Positions 10,601 to 17,904 of a DNA stretch of 64,000 nt are shown here, in pieces. The notes below the pieces were generated by a model. The model had not been told where the DNA came from and searched no databases. It worked only from the letters and a program-made list of their open reading frames with translations. Positions within the stretch are counted from its first letter, which is position 1. Each line of letters starts with the position of its first letter. Source of the DNA: Caulochytrium protostelioides (lineage: Eukaryota; Chytridiomycota; Caulochytriomycetes; Caulochytriales; Caulochytriaceae); NCBI GenBank assembly GCA_003615045.1, contig ML014197.1, forward strand, positions 1 through 64,000. Reading direction: 5' to 3'. Position numbers and translations under genes: made by a program.

Positions 10601-10708
10601 GGAAGAAGCGGCGGACGTGGGCGTGGCTGCCATGGGCGTCGCCGCCGTGGGCGTCGCGGCGGCCGAGGTGGCCATGCTGGCGAGCACGCTCAGCGCGGGA
10701 TCCGCCAT
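7661..10708 (-). CDS. APSES/KilA-N transcription factor with an additional GATA-like zinc finger
   Basis: Nuclear DNA-binding protein, 1015 aa from ATG 10708, the first ATG in the frame; upstream extension needs a TTG and is Arg-rich. The APSES (KilA-N, Mbp1/Swi4-type) domain is at about 176-278: PVYEMMVKNVAVMRRQADAY, then INATQILRAAGLAKPQRTKI, then QGTWIPLGDARLLAA, all diagnostic. A second DNA-binding candidate lies near 568-600: CAAC, 18 residues containing PMPPWRPG, then CPNC, the spacing and Trp-Arg signature of GATA fingers. No ankyrin repeats are seen, unlike Mbp1/Swi4. A Gln-rich amphipathic segment (about 859-920, YILQQQAWQERVRQQHLDKQ) may be a coiled coil. The rest is Ala/Ser/Pro-rich disorder with acidic patches. 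In fungi APSES factors control G1/S transcription, morphogenesis or sporulation; the role here is unknown. Confidence 0.88.
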   Translation of the reverse strand: MADPALSVLASMATSAAATPTAATPMAATPTSAASSAAAGSPSDAIRPPFMTAAAAAAADTDADAAAADTDADAAISREASPGPTPDASAAASPHGADRLHALAVATDPAAAYPLHPALHSASSIVVPTHAAPWSDHPTTASSPVTAPAPPQIATSSAAAAPRADAAAAAPVHARAVYSAVYSGTPVYEMMVKNVAVMRRQADAYINATQILRAAGLAKPQRTKILERDVAQGVHDKVQGGYAGFQGTWIPLGDARLLAAHHRLDHLLVPLFDLDVANYVNPGRPGGGSTPAKARHAGDAAGSSPGTPRVPRRRIPSGNGVATPGQRGRVKGSTAAAATAAAAAVASAAAAATTSPHPPHPAAALADTGSDMSEDANVDIENDDVDTDDARASSVGGSRRPHRVTLRLRAKRHRLEAGSGEPGSDPARWGLPAGSVGSHSPDVDRRGLAGSTAGLPDVGFTNHPPKSLYPYMADDEDEADFESDDDVYLPRVIADLDAVFGGSSGGIGRFKRPRPVGGTPSRDASASPAPRGGSASASATAGGLAALAIASASASASDGGGLPVTHSPRRCAACGMSPMPPWRPGTSAHRLLCPNCVAQFHPGVPNAASASIAASSAAPRERQIYPSPHGAAMLDPATLDGAQMLSSVGVGQGGADSPPPVAVSSPSSAAAAAAASRPPSHVPPSDYLLPSPQIDALSGTPVLTPELTPPSAGGLKGTVSSARTRGAMAGTDAGPREDADGFAVPPPTSLLTRSYSPPRGAHGGAGAFSATAFSSPPLGLDATVAGHGAALPTASAVAAASLRRHRPQTGPWAHRAPPPSVDAAEDALAWSPVIRPGAGLSVSVSDGSAAAADLPDSVAWMDPRVPLEERDQRAIIGDFLVAVGRAHRHADYILQQQAWQERVRQQHLDKQMAAAASSSSPAGGRPRSTTAAAAAATGAGTPTTSTAGHAKGTVGPHRESGGAQSRSHPTPQRGRPGVSLGASPSAAPSPASTAASHRADGSPALAARRKLQTSS

Positions 10709-11033
10709 GGCAGATGAACGGGCGGCCCGTGACCAGGAAACGACGCGGACGCGGCCACGGCGTGGCGAGGGGTCACGGTCCGGCGGTCCGCAATGATCCC
10801 AAGCACGCACGCGTCGCGCAAGTCCACGACGGCGACTCCAATGAAAACGACGACCGCGACCCAGAGACTCGCGTCTCAATCGAGGTCGAGGCCGTCAATC
10901 TCCGACACGCGTCGCTGCCGATCGCAGGCGCGCGGGACGGCTGGCACGCGGCGCAAGGCTCACTGCGCTTTATGTGGTCTCGGCGGCCGCGTCGGCCGAT
11001 GGTCGCACGGACACCACGCGGCAGACCACGTGC

Positions 11034-11069
<36 letters not shown>

Positions 11070-11080
11070 TGGGCGGCGGC
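11034..11080. repeat. (CGG)n microsatellite
   Basis: Near-perfect CGG/GGC triplet run interrupted by a few bases at its right end. It lies about 330 bp upstream of the APSES start, probably in the promoter or 5' UTR. Such runs can form G-quadruplex or hairpin structures. Confidence 0.85.
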
Positions 11081-11346
11081 GGGCTGCGGAGTTGGGGATC
11101 GGCGGGCGGCGGGCGGCCAGCGGAGTTCGAATGGGGCGCGCGGGCCGGTCGCGTCCCGTGTGGTCGGCGAGGCGGAGGCTGCGGACGGCGCAAGAGCCGC
11201 AAAGGGAAAGAAGGAAAGGACCGCGGCGATCCGCGCGGGGCGGCGCGGGGCGGCGGGCTCGGTGCCGATCGTGGGCGCTGCTCCGCTCAGCGGCCGCGGC
11301 GCGCGCGTCAGCGGCGGCACGCGCTCGCTCGCTCGCTCAATGACCA

Positions 11347-11458
11347 GTTGGCGTGTTGCAAGCTGCAAGCTGCAAGAGGCAAGCTGCAAGAGGCAAGAGG
11401 CCAGCTGCGAGCTGCAAGAGGTAAGCGGCAAGAGGCAAGCGGCCAGCGGCAAGCGGCG
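11347..11458. repeat. Degenerate 7-bp GCAAGNN tandem array
   Basis: About fifteen imperfect copies of a heptamer built on GCAAGCT, GCAAGAG or GCAAGCG with CCAGC variants. No coding sense is visible. Confidence 0.8.
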
Positions 11459-11863
11459 GAGCGGCGACGGCCAACGGTATCCTCCGCAACGGTCCTGGAC
11501 GCGTCGCTCCCGACGCCCTCGTCAGGCCAGGCGGGGTCGACGCGGCGGCCTTCGCCCTCCGAACAGCAGCACGCGCAGCAGCGGCCGCGGCCGTCGTACG
11601 CGTCGTTGGTCGCGCAGACGCGTTGGGTTCGCAGCGCCAAGGACGAGTCGGCTTGCGCGGCCGAGAAGGGGGGGCCGGGTGGGCTCGGTGGGGGTGACGC
11701 GGCAAGGACGCGGCGGCCCCGCCGCGCGCGCGGCTCCGCGACTTGCTCGGCTCCAGGCGGTGAAGATCCACCGGCGCGGCGGCTCTTTCAGGGTCGAAGG
11801 CGGGAGAAGGGCCGCCGTGTCCGCCGCTGATACGGATGGTAATGCGGATGCGACTCGGGAGCA

Positions 11864-11928
11864 GCACGACCAAGCGGCACGACCAAGCGGCACGACCAGG
11901 CGGGAATACCAGGCGGGAATACCAAGTG
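11864..11928. repeat. Five-copy 13-bp tandem repeat
   Basis: Units GCACGACCAAGCG (twice) and GCACGACCAGGCG, grading into GGAATACCAGGCG and GGAATACCAAGTG. The sequence shift inside the array suggests successive slippage with divergence. Confidence 0.85.
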
Positions 11929-12328
11929 GGATGACATGCAAACAGCGGAATAGCGGGAATGTCTTTGCAGCACCTCGCTGGTTTCTGTTCCACCGACGCG
12001 TCTTTCGAGCCCCACACGGCGTCGGACGCTGGCTCGGAATCACGCGCATCCGCGCTTCACAGAGGCCCGCGTCGGAGGCCAGCGAGCGAGCGAGCGCGAC
12101 GTTCACGCCAGCGGGAGCGGCGGACGACGCGAGAGGCCGCGGCCGAGGCGGGTCGATGGGACTCGCGTCTCTGCGCGCGCCGGGCACGTGGACGCTGACC
12201 CGCGGTACGCGTCGCGCAAGGGCGCCAGCGCATGTCAAGTCGCCGTCGCGGCCGCGTCGTGGCCACGCGAGCGGGCGGTGGGGGGAAGGGGAGCCACGGC
12301 ACCGGTGGCGAGGCGCGGCGCAGCCCCG

Positions 12329-12372
12329 CGTGTCGTGTCGCGTCGTGTCGTGTCGCGTCGTGTCGTGTCGTG
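12329..12372. repeat. Nested CGTGT/CGCGT pentamer array
   Basis: Pentamers CGTGT, CGTGT, CGCGT repeat as a 15-bp higher-order unit just under three times. Confidence 0.85.
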
Positions 12373-12927
12373 GCAGCCCCGGGGCTGTTGTGTGTGTCCC
12401 GTTGGGCGCCGAGGCCCTCGACAAGCGGATCCGACCGAAGCCCACGGCGGCGGTCCCCACCCCCGGAAAGTGGCGGTGACGCGGCGGCGACGCGAGGGGA
12501 CGCGGCGACGCGAACCAAGTATACGCAACGTGATGCCATGTACGCGGCCGCCCAAGATCATCGAAGGCGGTGCGCGCGTTGATGGAGGCGCGGTGTCCGG
12601 GGTGGGGTGCGACCAACCGGCACGCTCCGTGGACGTCATCGCGTGATGTTGAGAGGGATCTCGGGGCGACGGCCTCGTCCTGAGGCTTCTGCCACGACGA
12701 GTATGAAATCACGATGCTGTCGATCCATGGGCCCCGCGTCCTTTGGGGGGCCGAGCCGGGCCGAGCCATGTCGTCGCTCCGGTCCTCGCCTTCGCGGACA
12801 CGGGCAGTCCTGCCGGTCCTGCCGGTCCTGTGGCCACGATGCGAATCGCGAAACCCTAGGGCCCACCCAATCGCGCGCCGCGTCCGGGCATGCGACACCG
12901 GCGCCTAGCGGCCGGTGGCCTCGCCGA

Positions 12928-13714
12928 TCAATTTTTTTTATTGAGAAAAAAGGCTGTCACGCGCCGCTTCGTTCCAGGCGCGGTGGCGTCCGTGTTCTCG
13001 GCGGCGTCCTCGGCAGCGGCGACGCCGGACACCCGCGCCACCACGACGGCGTCCAATCGGCGCCCCGACGGCCCACGGTCCACGACGAAGGGCATGCGCG
13101 CCGGCGGGACGCCCTCGCCGTGGCCCGTGGTCGCGTGGCCGCGCCACATCGCGCGGGGCTGACCGATGGGCAATCGATCTCATGGGACCGTCGTGGCACG
13201 GGCGCGAGGCCGGCCGAGAGGGCGAAAGGGTCTGCTGCGCACGTGTCGCCTCCCGTCGCGTCGCCTGCGAATGGCGCGGCGAGGCGAGCGCCCGCGGTCG
13301 CCAAGGGTCGTTGTGGCCGTCGCCAGGACGACGCGGCCCGCGGCGCCGCCGCCACGGCCGGCACGCCCCGCACAGCGGCGAGGGCATCCACGACGGCCAG
13401 CAGCGTCCGGCGATGCCGCACCCAACAGGGCTCCGGGGACCGGCCACGTTGCTGGCGGCGGCGGCGGCGGCGACGGCGGCGTGGTCGCCGCCCGCGGCGG
13501 CGTCGACGGCCTCGAAGGGACCCACGATCGGCGTGGGCCGAGGCTGCTCCAGGCGCAAGGCGTCGGGATCGTGCCATGTCGACACCCGCCGGGGCGGCGT
13601 GAACCCGACCATCCCGTCAGCATGCGCCTCGCAGAGCCCCAGGACGGCTGCGGCGGGTCGGCCAGGACGGACCCGGGCCTGGCCGGGCAGCGCGCAGGCG
13701 ACGTGGGCAAGCAC
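12928..13714 (-). other. Possible unresolved multi-exon gene
   Basis: Minus-strand frames open in turn: about 13714-13330 in one phase, then about 13400-13200 in another, then 13173-12928 ending in a Lys/Asn tail (FFLNKKN). Some stretches read like protein, such as MPFVVDRGPSGRRLDAVVVA near 13095. A possible acceptor, GCCCATCGGTCAG, precedes the last block. I cannot assign introns or a family. Random GC-rich open frames are an equal alternative. Confidence 0.2.
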
Positions 13715-13773
13715 GGCGATCTGGATCTGGCCAGGGCGGGCGTCGACGACGGCGGCGGCGGCAGCGGCGCCCG

Positions 13774-14076
13774 TCAGCTCAGTGAAGCCGGACGAGACGC
13801 CGACGCTGACGCTGACGCTGACGCCGACGCTGACGCTGACGCGGACGCTGACGCCAGCTCGTGGGGAAAGTTCGGCGCTTCCTCAACGGCGAAGGACGCC
13901 TCTGGACACCGGCGGAAGCGGCGGTGGAGGGGACGGCACTCGATGCCCTCGGCCGCGACCGCGCAGTGGTACTGGGTCAAGCGGGTCCAGTAGCACGCCT
14001 GGCACGGGTCGCGGCCATGGGTCTTGGGCGGCGCAGGCTTGCGGCCGCTGCGGCTGCCGAAGGGAGGCCCTGCCAT
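13774..14076 (-). CDS. Small twin-CX9C protein, Som1-like
   Basis: A 100-aa protein from ATG 14076. After a basic N-terminus it has DPCQACYWTRLTQYHC, a CX9C pair, then ECRPLHRRFRRC, a second CX9C pair. The LTQYxC and CxPxxRxFRxC wording matches the Som1 family, the small intermembrane-space partner of the mitochondrial inner membrane protease. Other twin-CX9C proteins (import by the Mia40 relay) are the alternative. A (GACGCT)n tract turns the last ~25 residues into an Ala/Ser repeat, absent from usual family members. An upstream in-phase-independent frame with a hydrophobic N-terminus (ATG 14414 or about 14308) could supply extra 5' exons, which I could not connect. It is divergent from ATG7, with 785 bp between starts. 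Confidence 0.5.
   Translation of the reverse strand: MAGPPFGSRSGRKPAPPKTHGRDPCQACYWTRLTQYHCAVAAEGIECRPLHRRFRRCPEASFAVEEAPNFPHELASASASASASASASASASASRPASLS
13799..13854. repeat. (GACGCT)n hexamer tract coding an Ala/Ser tail
   Basis: Nine to ten imperfect hexamers (GACGCT, GACGCC, GACGCG) forming the C-terminal Ala/Ser run of the Som1-like protein. Confidence 0.85.
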
Positions 14077-14861
14077 GGCGACCGCCGTTCAGCAAGGGCG
14101 CGGCAGGATCCGCGGCAGGGTCGCTCCGAAGGCTCTGGGCGAAGGGGTGCGGCGAGGCCCGAGCTTGGAGGACGTCGCGGCGTTTGAAACGCGTGAAGGA
14201 GGCCGCCACGACGGCAGCGCTCGAGACCACCCCGGGCTGAGACAACGCGCACGTGAGAAGTGAGACGGCGCAGGCAGCGCTGTAAGACAGCGTCCTCGCT
14301 ATCGCCATCGCAGGCCGCGGTATCACGCGACCGCGTGCGACGGCTGTCCGCTGCTGCAGTCGCCGGCAGCGAGAGGGCCGCGACGGCGACGGCGACGGCG
14401 GTGCCGATCCTCATGGGAAACCGTCCGGCAACAGACGCCGTCGCGCCAAAGGGCGCCTGCGCGACGGCGCCCGGCGCATCGCCTTCGGCCTCCGGCGGCG
14501 GCTGGCTGAGCACGCCGCGGACCCAACGACGGAAGCATCGCCAGCCCCGCGGCTGAAGCGGCGCCCTTGCCCCGCGCTCGGACGCGACGCCATCGAGTCC
14601 CTTCCCGAGCGTGGTATAAGCGCGTCACGCCCACGTGATGCCGGACATCAAAAGATCGTCACCACGTGGTGGCGGGTCGCGGGTTCGCCGTGCGTCAGGG
14701 TTCCATCGACCCGTCGCGATTCGCGGTAGAGCACGCTGCCGTTGACATCAATACGCTGCGCTGGATTGGCCGATCTCTCCACCCCTCGATCGCCTTGTCG
14801 AGGCGTGCCTTCGGATTCACTCGTAAGATCATCCCGCCGAGACGCCGCACATTGCCCGAGG
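14077..14861. promoter_or_regulatory. Divergent spacer between Som1-like gene and ATG7
   Basis: Shared upstream region of two divergent genes. On minus, ATG 14414 opens a frame with a textbook signal peptide ([20 protein letters not shown]), and a second frame from about 14308 also starts hydrophobic. Either could be an unrecognised small gene or a 5' exon of the Som1-like gene. No promoter element is identifiable by eye. Confidence 0.35.
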
Positions 14862-17195
14862 ATGGCGGACCGCGAGGCCGACACGGGCGATATGCCCGCT
14901 GGCGAGACAGCCGCGGCGATGCTGCAGTTCGAAGCATGGGCCTCGGCGCCTGATGCCACGTTCTGGCACGCGCTCGGCCGCCAGAAGCTGGACGTCGTCG
15001 GCCTCAGCGAGCCCGTGGTTGCGCTGCGCGCGCAGTATACGGTCATGCGCCACCACGCGAGCACGGCACCGCCCTTCCTGAACCTCGACGCCGCGTCGAT
15101 CCTGACGTCGTCGGCCCCTGCATCGGCTTCACCATCGGCCCCCGCGCCGCCCCGCCCCGCAGGACCCACGACCGCCACGGCGCCCGGCGATCTGCTCAAC
15201 TTCAACACGATCGAGGCCTTCCAGAAGAGCAACAAGGCCGAGCACCTCGCCGCGGCGGCGGCACGCATCTGGACCGCGATCCACGACGGCAGCGCCGCGC
15301 GCGACCCCTCGCTGCTCAACCGCTTCGTCGTGCTCACGTTCATTCAGCTCAAGCGCCACCAGTACCACTACTGGTTCGGGTTCCCGGCGCTGCTGTTCCC
15401 GACGCCCGCGACGCTGGTCCGCACGGCGACGCTCGTCGCGCTGGTCCCGGACGGCGACGCGCGCCGCCAGCTCCATGACGGGATCGCCGCCCTCGCGCCG
15501 CCGCAGCGCGCCGGGTTCTGGGTGGTCCGTGACACGCGCTCCGGGGCGGTCGTCGCGGTCTGTCCGCTCGAGGCTCGGCCCGCGCCCCACGCCGACCAGG
15601 CGCTGATGCTCGGCCTCGTGGACCCGGGCACGCGCGCCACGGCACCCGCCTGGGCCCTGCGCAACCTGCTCGTCTGGAAGCACGTCACATATCCGAACGA
15701 TCCGGTCGACGTCGACGTGCTGGTCTACCGCGACGACGCCGTGTCGATTCGGGCGGCGGAGGCCGCCTCGCCGTCGACGGCCACGCCGGTCTCAGCAGCC
15801 GCCCCCGCAGCGGCAGCGTCGTCGCCCCTCGGACGCAGCCGCGTGTTCACGGTGCGGCTGCCGCCGGCAGGGACGCTGCGGTACCACGTGGCGCAGCCGG
15901 CGCCCAAGGCGAGCGGGTGGGAGCGCAACGCCGTCGGCAAACTGGCGCCGCGCTGCGCCGACCTCGGCAAGCAGATGGATCCGCGGCAGATCGCTGACGC
16001 GGCCGTCGATCTCAATCTCAAGCTGATGCGCTGGCGCATCGTGCCGGACGTGCACCTGGACCGCATCGCTGCGCCCCGCGTGCTGCTGCTCGGCGCCGGC
16101 ACGCTCGGGTGCTATGTGGCGCGCGGGCTCATGGCCTGGGGCGTGCGCCACATCACCCTGCTGGACAGCGGCCGCGTCTCGTACTCGAACCCCGTGCGCC
16201 AGCCGCTGTTCACGCTGAAGGACTGCCTGGAGGGCGGGCGGCCCAAGGCGCAGGCCGCGGCTGAGGCCCTCGCCGCGATCTACCCGGGCATGCACGCCGA
16301 GGGCGTCGCGATGGCCATCCCCATGCCCGGGCACGTCTCGCCGGCCACCTACGACGCCGCGCGCGCCGACGCCGCGCGTCTCGAGCAGCTCGTCGACCGC
16401 CACGACGTCGTCTTCCTGCTGACGGACTCGCGCGAGAGCCGCTGGCTGCCGACGCTGATGGCCAAAGCGAAGGGAAAGCTCGCGATGAACGTCGCGCTCG
16501 GCTTCGATACCTTCCTCGTCGTGCGCCACGGCCTCGACGACGACGCGGCCGCCGGCGAGGCGGCGCCGGCGGCGGCCAGCGAAGCGCCGGCGGCGCCCGT
16601 GGACCTGGCGGCGGCGCGCCGCGTGCCGGCCGCGCAGCTCGGGTGCTACTTTTGCAACGACGTCGTCGCGCCGACCGACAGTCTGCGCGACCGCACGCTG
16701 GACGAGCAGTGCACGGTGACGCGCCCGGGGCTCGCGGCCATCGCCTCGGGCCTGGCGGTCGAGCTCATGGCGAGTCTCCTCGACCACCCGGCGGGGCCGC
16801 ACGCGAGCGCCTTTGTGCCGGCGTCCAAGCCTCCCCCGGCAGCGTCGGCGGCGGCGTCGTCGCCGTCCCTCGTGCAGGATGAGGACGAGGACCGGTCGCT
16901 CGGCTGTGTGCCGCATCAGATCCGCGGGTTTCTGCGGCGGTTCCAGCACCTGGTGCTCGTGGGCGAGGCGTACAGCAAGTGCACGGCGTGTAGCGCGGCC
17001 GTCGTCGACGCGTACCGCGCGCGCGGCTTGGATCTCGTGATGGACGCCCTTCAGGACCCGCTCGTCCTGGAGACGCTCACGGGGCTCGATGCCTTCAAGC
17101 ACCAGACCTTGGATGTCGAGTGGGATGAGGACGCCAGCGACGATGATCGTCAGGGTGCTGACTCGGAGGCGGAGGCGGACGCACCCCTCGTGTGA
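14862..17195 (+). CDS. ATG7: Autophagy E1-like activating enzyme Atg7
   Basis: Cytosolic homodimeric E1 that adenylates Atg8 and Atg12 and passes them to Atg3 and Atg10. 777 aa from ATG 14862, the first ATG in the frame and just before conserved sequence. The N-terminal E2-binding domain fills about 1-330. The adenylation domain begins near 400 with the ATP loop LLGAGTLGCYVARGL (GxGxxG near 411-416), then LLDSGRVSYSNPVRQPLF, and FLLTDSRESRWLP. The catalytic cysteine is Cys617 in DEQCTVTRPG. Zinc-site CxxC pairs are at 595-598 (CYFC) and 707-710 (CTAC). It is longer than yeast Atg7 (630 aa) because of Ala/Pro insertions near 75-105, 300-330 and between the FxV block and the cysteine. The acidic C-terminus ends at the repeat described next. 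Confidence 0.96.
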   Translation: MADREADTGDMPAGETAAAMLQFEAWASAPDATFWHALGRQKLDVVGLSEPVVALRAQYTVMRHHASTAPPFLNLDAASILTSSAPASASPSAPAPPRPAGPTTATAPGDLLNFNTIEAFQKSNKAEHLAAAAARIWTAIHDGSAARDPSLLNRFVVLTFIQLKRHQYHYWFGFPALLFPTPATLVRTATLVALVPDGDARRQLHDGIAALAPPQRAGFWVVRDTRSGAVVAVCPLEARPAPHADQALMLGLVDPGTRATAPAWALRNLLVWKHVTYPNDPVDVDVLVYRDDAVSIRAAEAASPSTATPVSAAAPAAAASSPLGRSRVFTVRLPPAGTLRYHVAQPAPKASGWERNAVGKLAPRCADLGKQMDPRQIADAAVDLNLKLMRWRIVPDVHLDRIAAPRVLLLGAGTLGCYVARGLMAWGVRHITLLDSGRVSYSNPVRQPLFTLKDCLEGGRPKAQAAAEALAAIYPGMHAEGVAMAIPMPGHVSPATYDAARADAARLEQLVDRHDVVFLLTDSRESRWLPTLMAKAKGKLAMNVALGFDTFLVVRHGLDDDAAAGEAAPAAASEAPAAPVDLAAARRVPAAQLGCYFCNDVVAPTDSLRDRTLDEQCTVTRPGLAAIASGLAVELMASLLDHPAGPHASAFVPASKPPPAASAAASSPSLVQDEDEDRSLGCVPHQIRGFLRRFQHLVLVGEAYSKCTACSAAVVDAYRARGLDLVMDALQDPLVLETLTGLDAFKHQTLDVEWDEDASDDDRQGADSEAEADAPLV

Positions 17196-17254
17196 TGGCT
17201 GCGCCTCACATGGCTGCGCCACGCATGGCTGCGCCACGCATGGCTGCGCCACAC
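17195..17254. repeat. Four-copy 15-bp tandem repeat at the ATG7 stop
   Basis: Unit ATGGCTGCGCCACGC; the copies start at 17195, 17210, 17225 and 17240, and the first shares its A with the TGA stop of ATG7 (17193-17195). Copies 2 and 3 are identical, copies 1 and 4 differ by one or two bases. The core GGCTGCGCCAC recurs in the POL2-DNA2 spacer. Confidence 0.95.
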
Positions 17255-17904
17255 CGGCGGTAGGCTTCGGCCACGCCGGGCGTCGGCGGGAGGAAGGGGG
17301 CGGGTCGGGGTGCCGTCGCCGCTGGGTTCGGCCCGAGGAGCGGCAAGCGAGTCGTCCTCGGCGGAGATGGCGCCGACGGCGCGTTCCGAGTCGCCACAGC
17401 GATCATCACGACGCCCGTGAAGCACGTGGACCGGCTTAGCGGAACCTGCATCATTGGCATCGCTGTCTTTGGTTCATTCGGCCGTGGCAGATGAGGACGA
17501 TGAGGACGCTCGATACCTCGCATGTGGACGTGGACCGCCCCAGCATGGCAGCGAACAGCGACGTCCGCCTATCATTTGATCCCAACCTCGCTGGACGGCC
17601 ACTCCCCTTCGCGCTGCACGCATGAGTGGCACCTCGCGCTTCACGCAGGCGGATCTGACCACCGTTTCCTATCGTCCCTCCTTGTCCCTGACGATCCAGA
17701 CCCCTTCACACCGTCTACGACCTGCTTAACGACCTTCTTCCTGCCATGTCCATGGGGAGCGGTGACTCGTGATACCGCACTCGTGATACCAGACTCTGGA
17801 TCCGTGACCCATCGCTGTCAGCGACCGCTTGGCCGGTGTCTGATCCAGCTCTCGAGCGTCGCATCGCATCGCATCGCTCGCTTGCGCGGCGATCGCTCGG
17901 CGCC
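17255..17904. promoter_or_regulatory. Spacer: ATG7 3' flank and SLU7 promoter
   Basis: Moderate GC. No gene supported. A short duplication, CTCGTGATACC, occurs at about 17766-17790. No TATA element or other motif is convincing. Confidence 0.4.

Larger units (their letters stand above)
10709..13773. other. Repeat-rich spacer with no firmly supported gene
   Basis: Three kilobases of very GC-rich DNA with several simple and tandem repeats (listed separately). Long open frames on both strands, for example 10974-12479 plus and 11522-12898 minus, are Arg/Pro/Ala-rich and recognisably derived from the repeats. The right part, 12928-13714 on minus, has open frames in successive phases that could be exons of an unrecognised gene. 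Confidence 0.45.

Noticed and set aside
10974-12479. Long plus-strand frame in the repeat-rich spacer
   Set aside because: Sequence is built from CGG, GCAAG and CGTGT repeats, with no domain; the opposite strand is equally open.
15792-17252. 486-codon frame antisense to ATG7
   Set aside because: Shadow of ATG7; its beginning is the 15-bp repeat read backwards.
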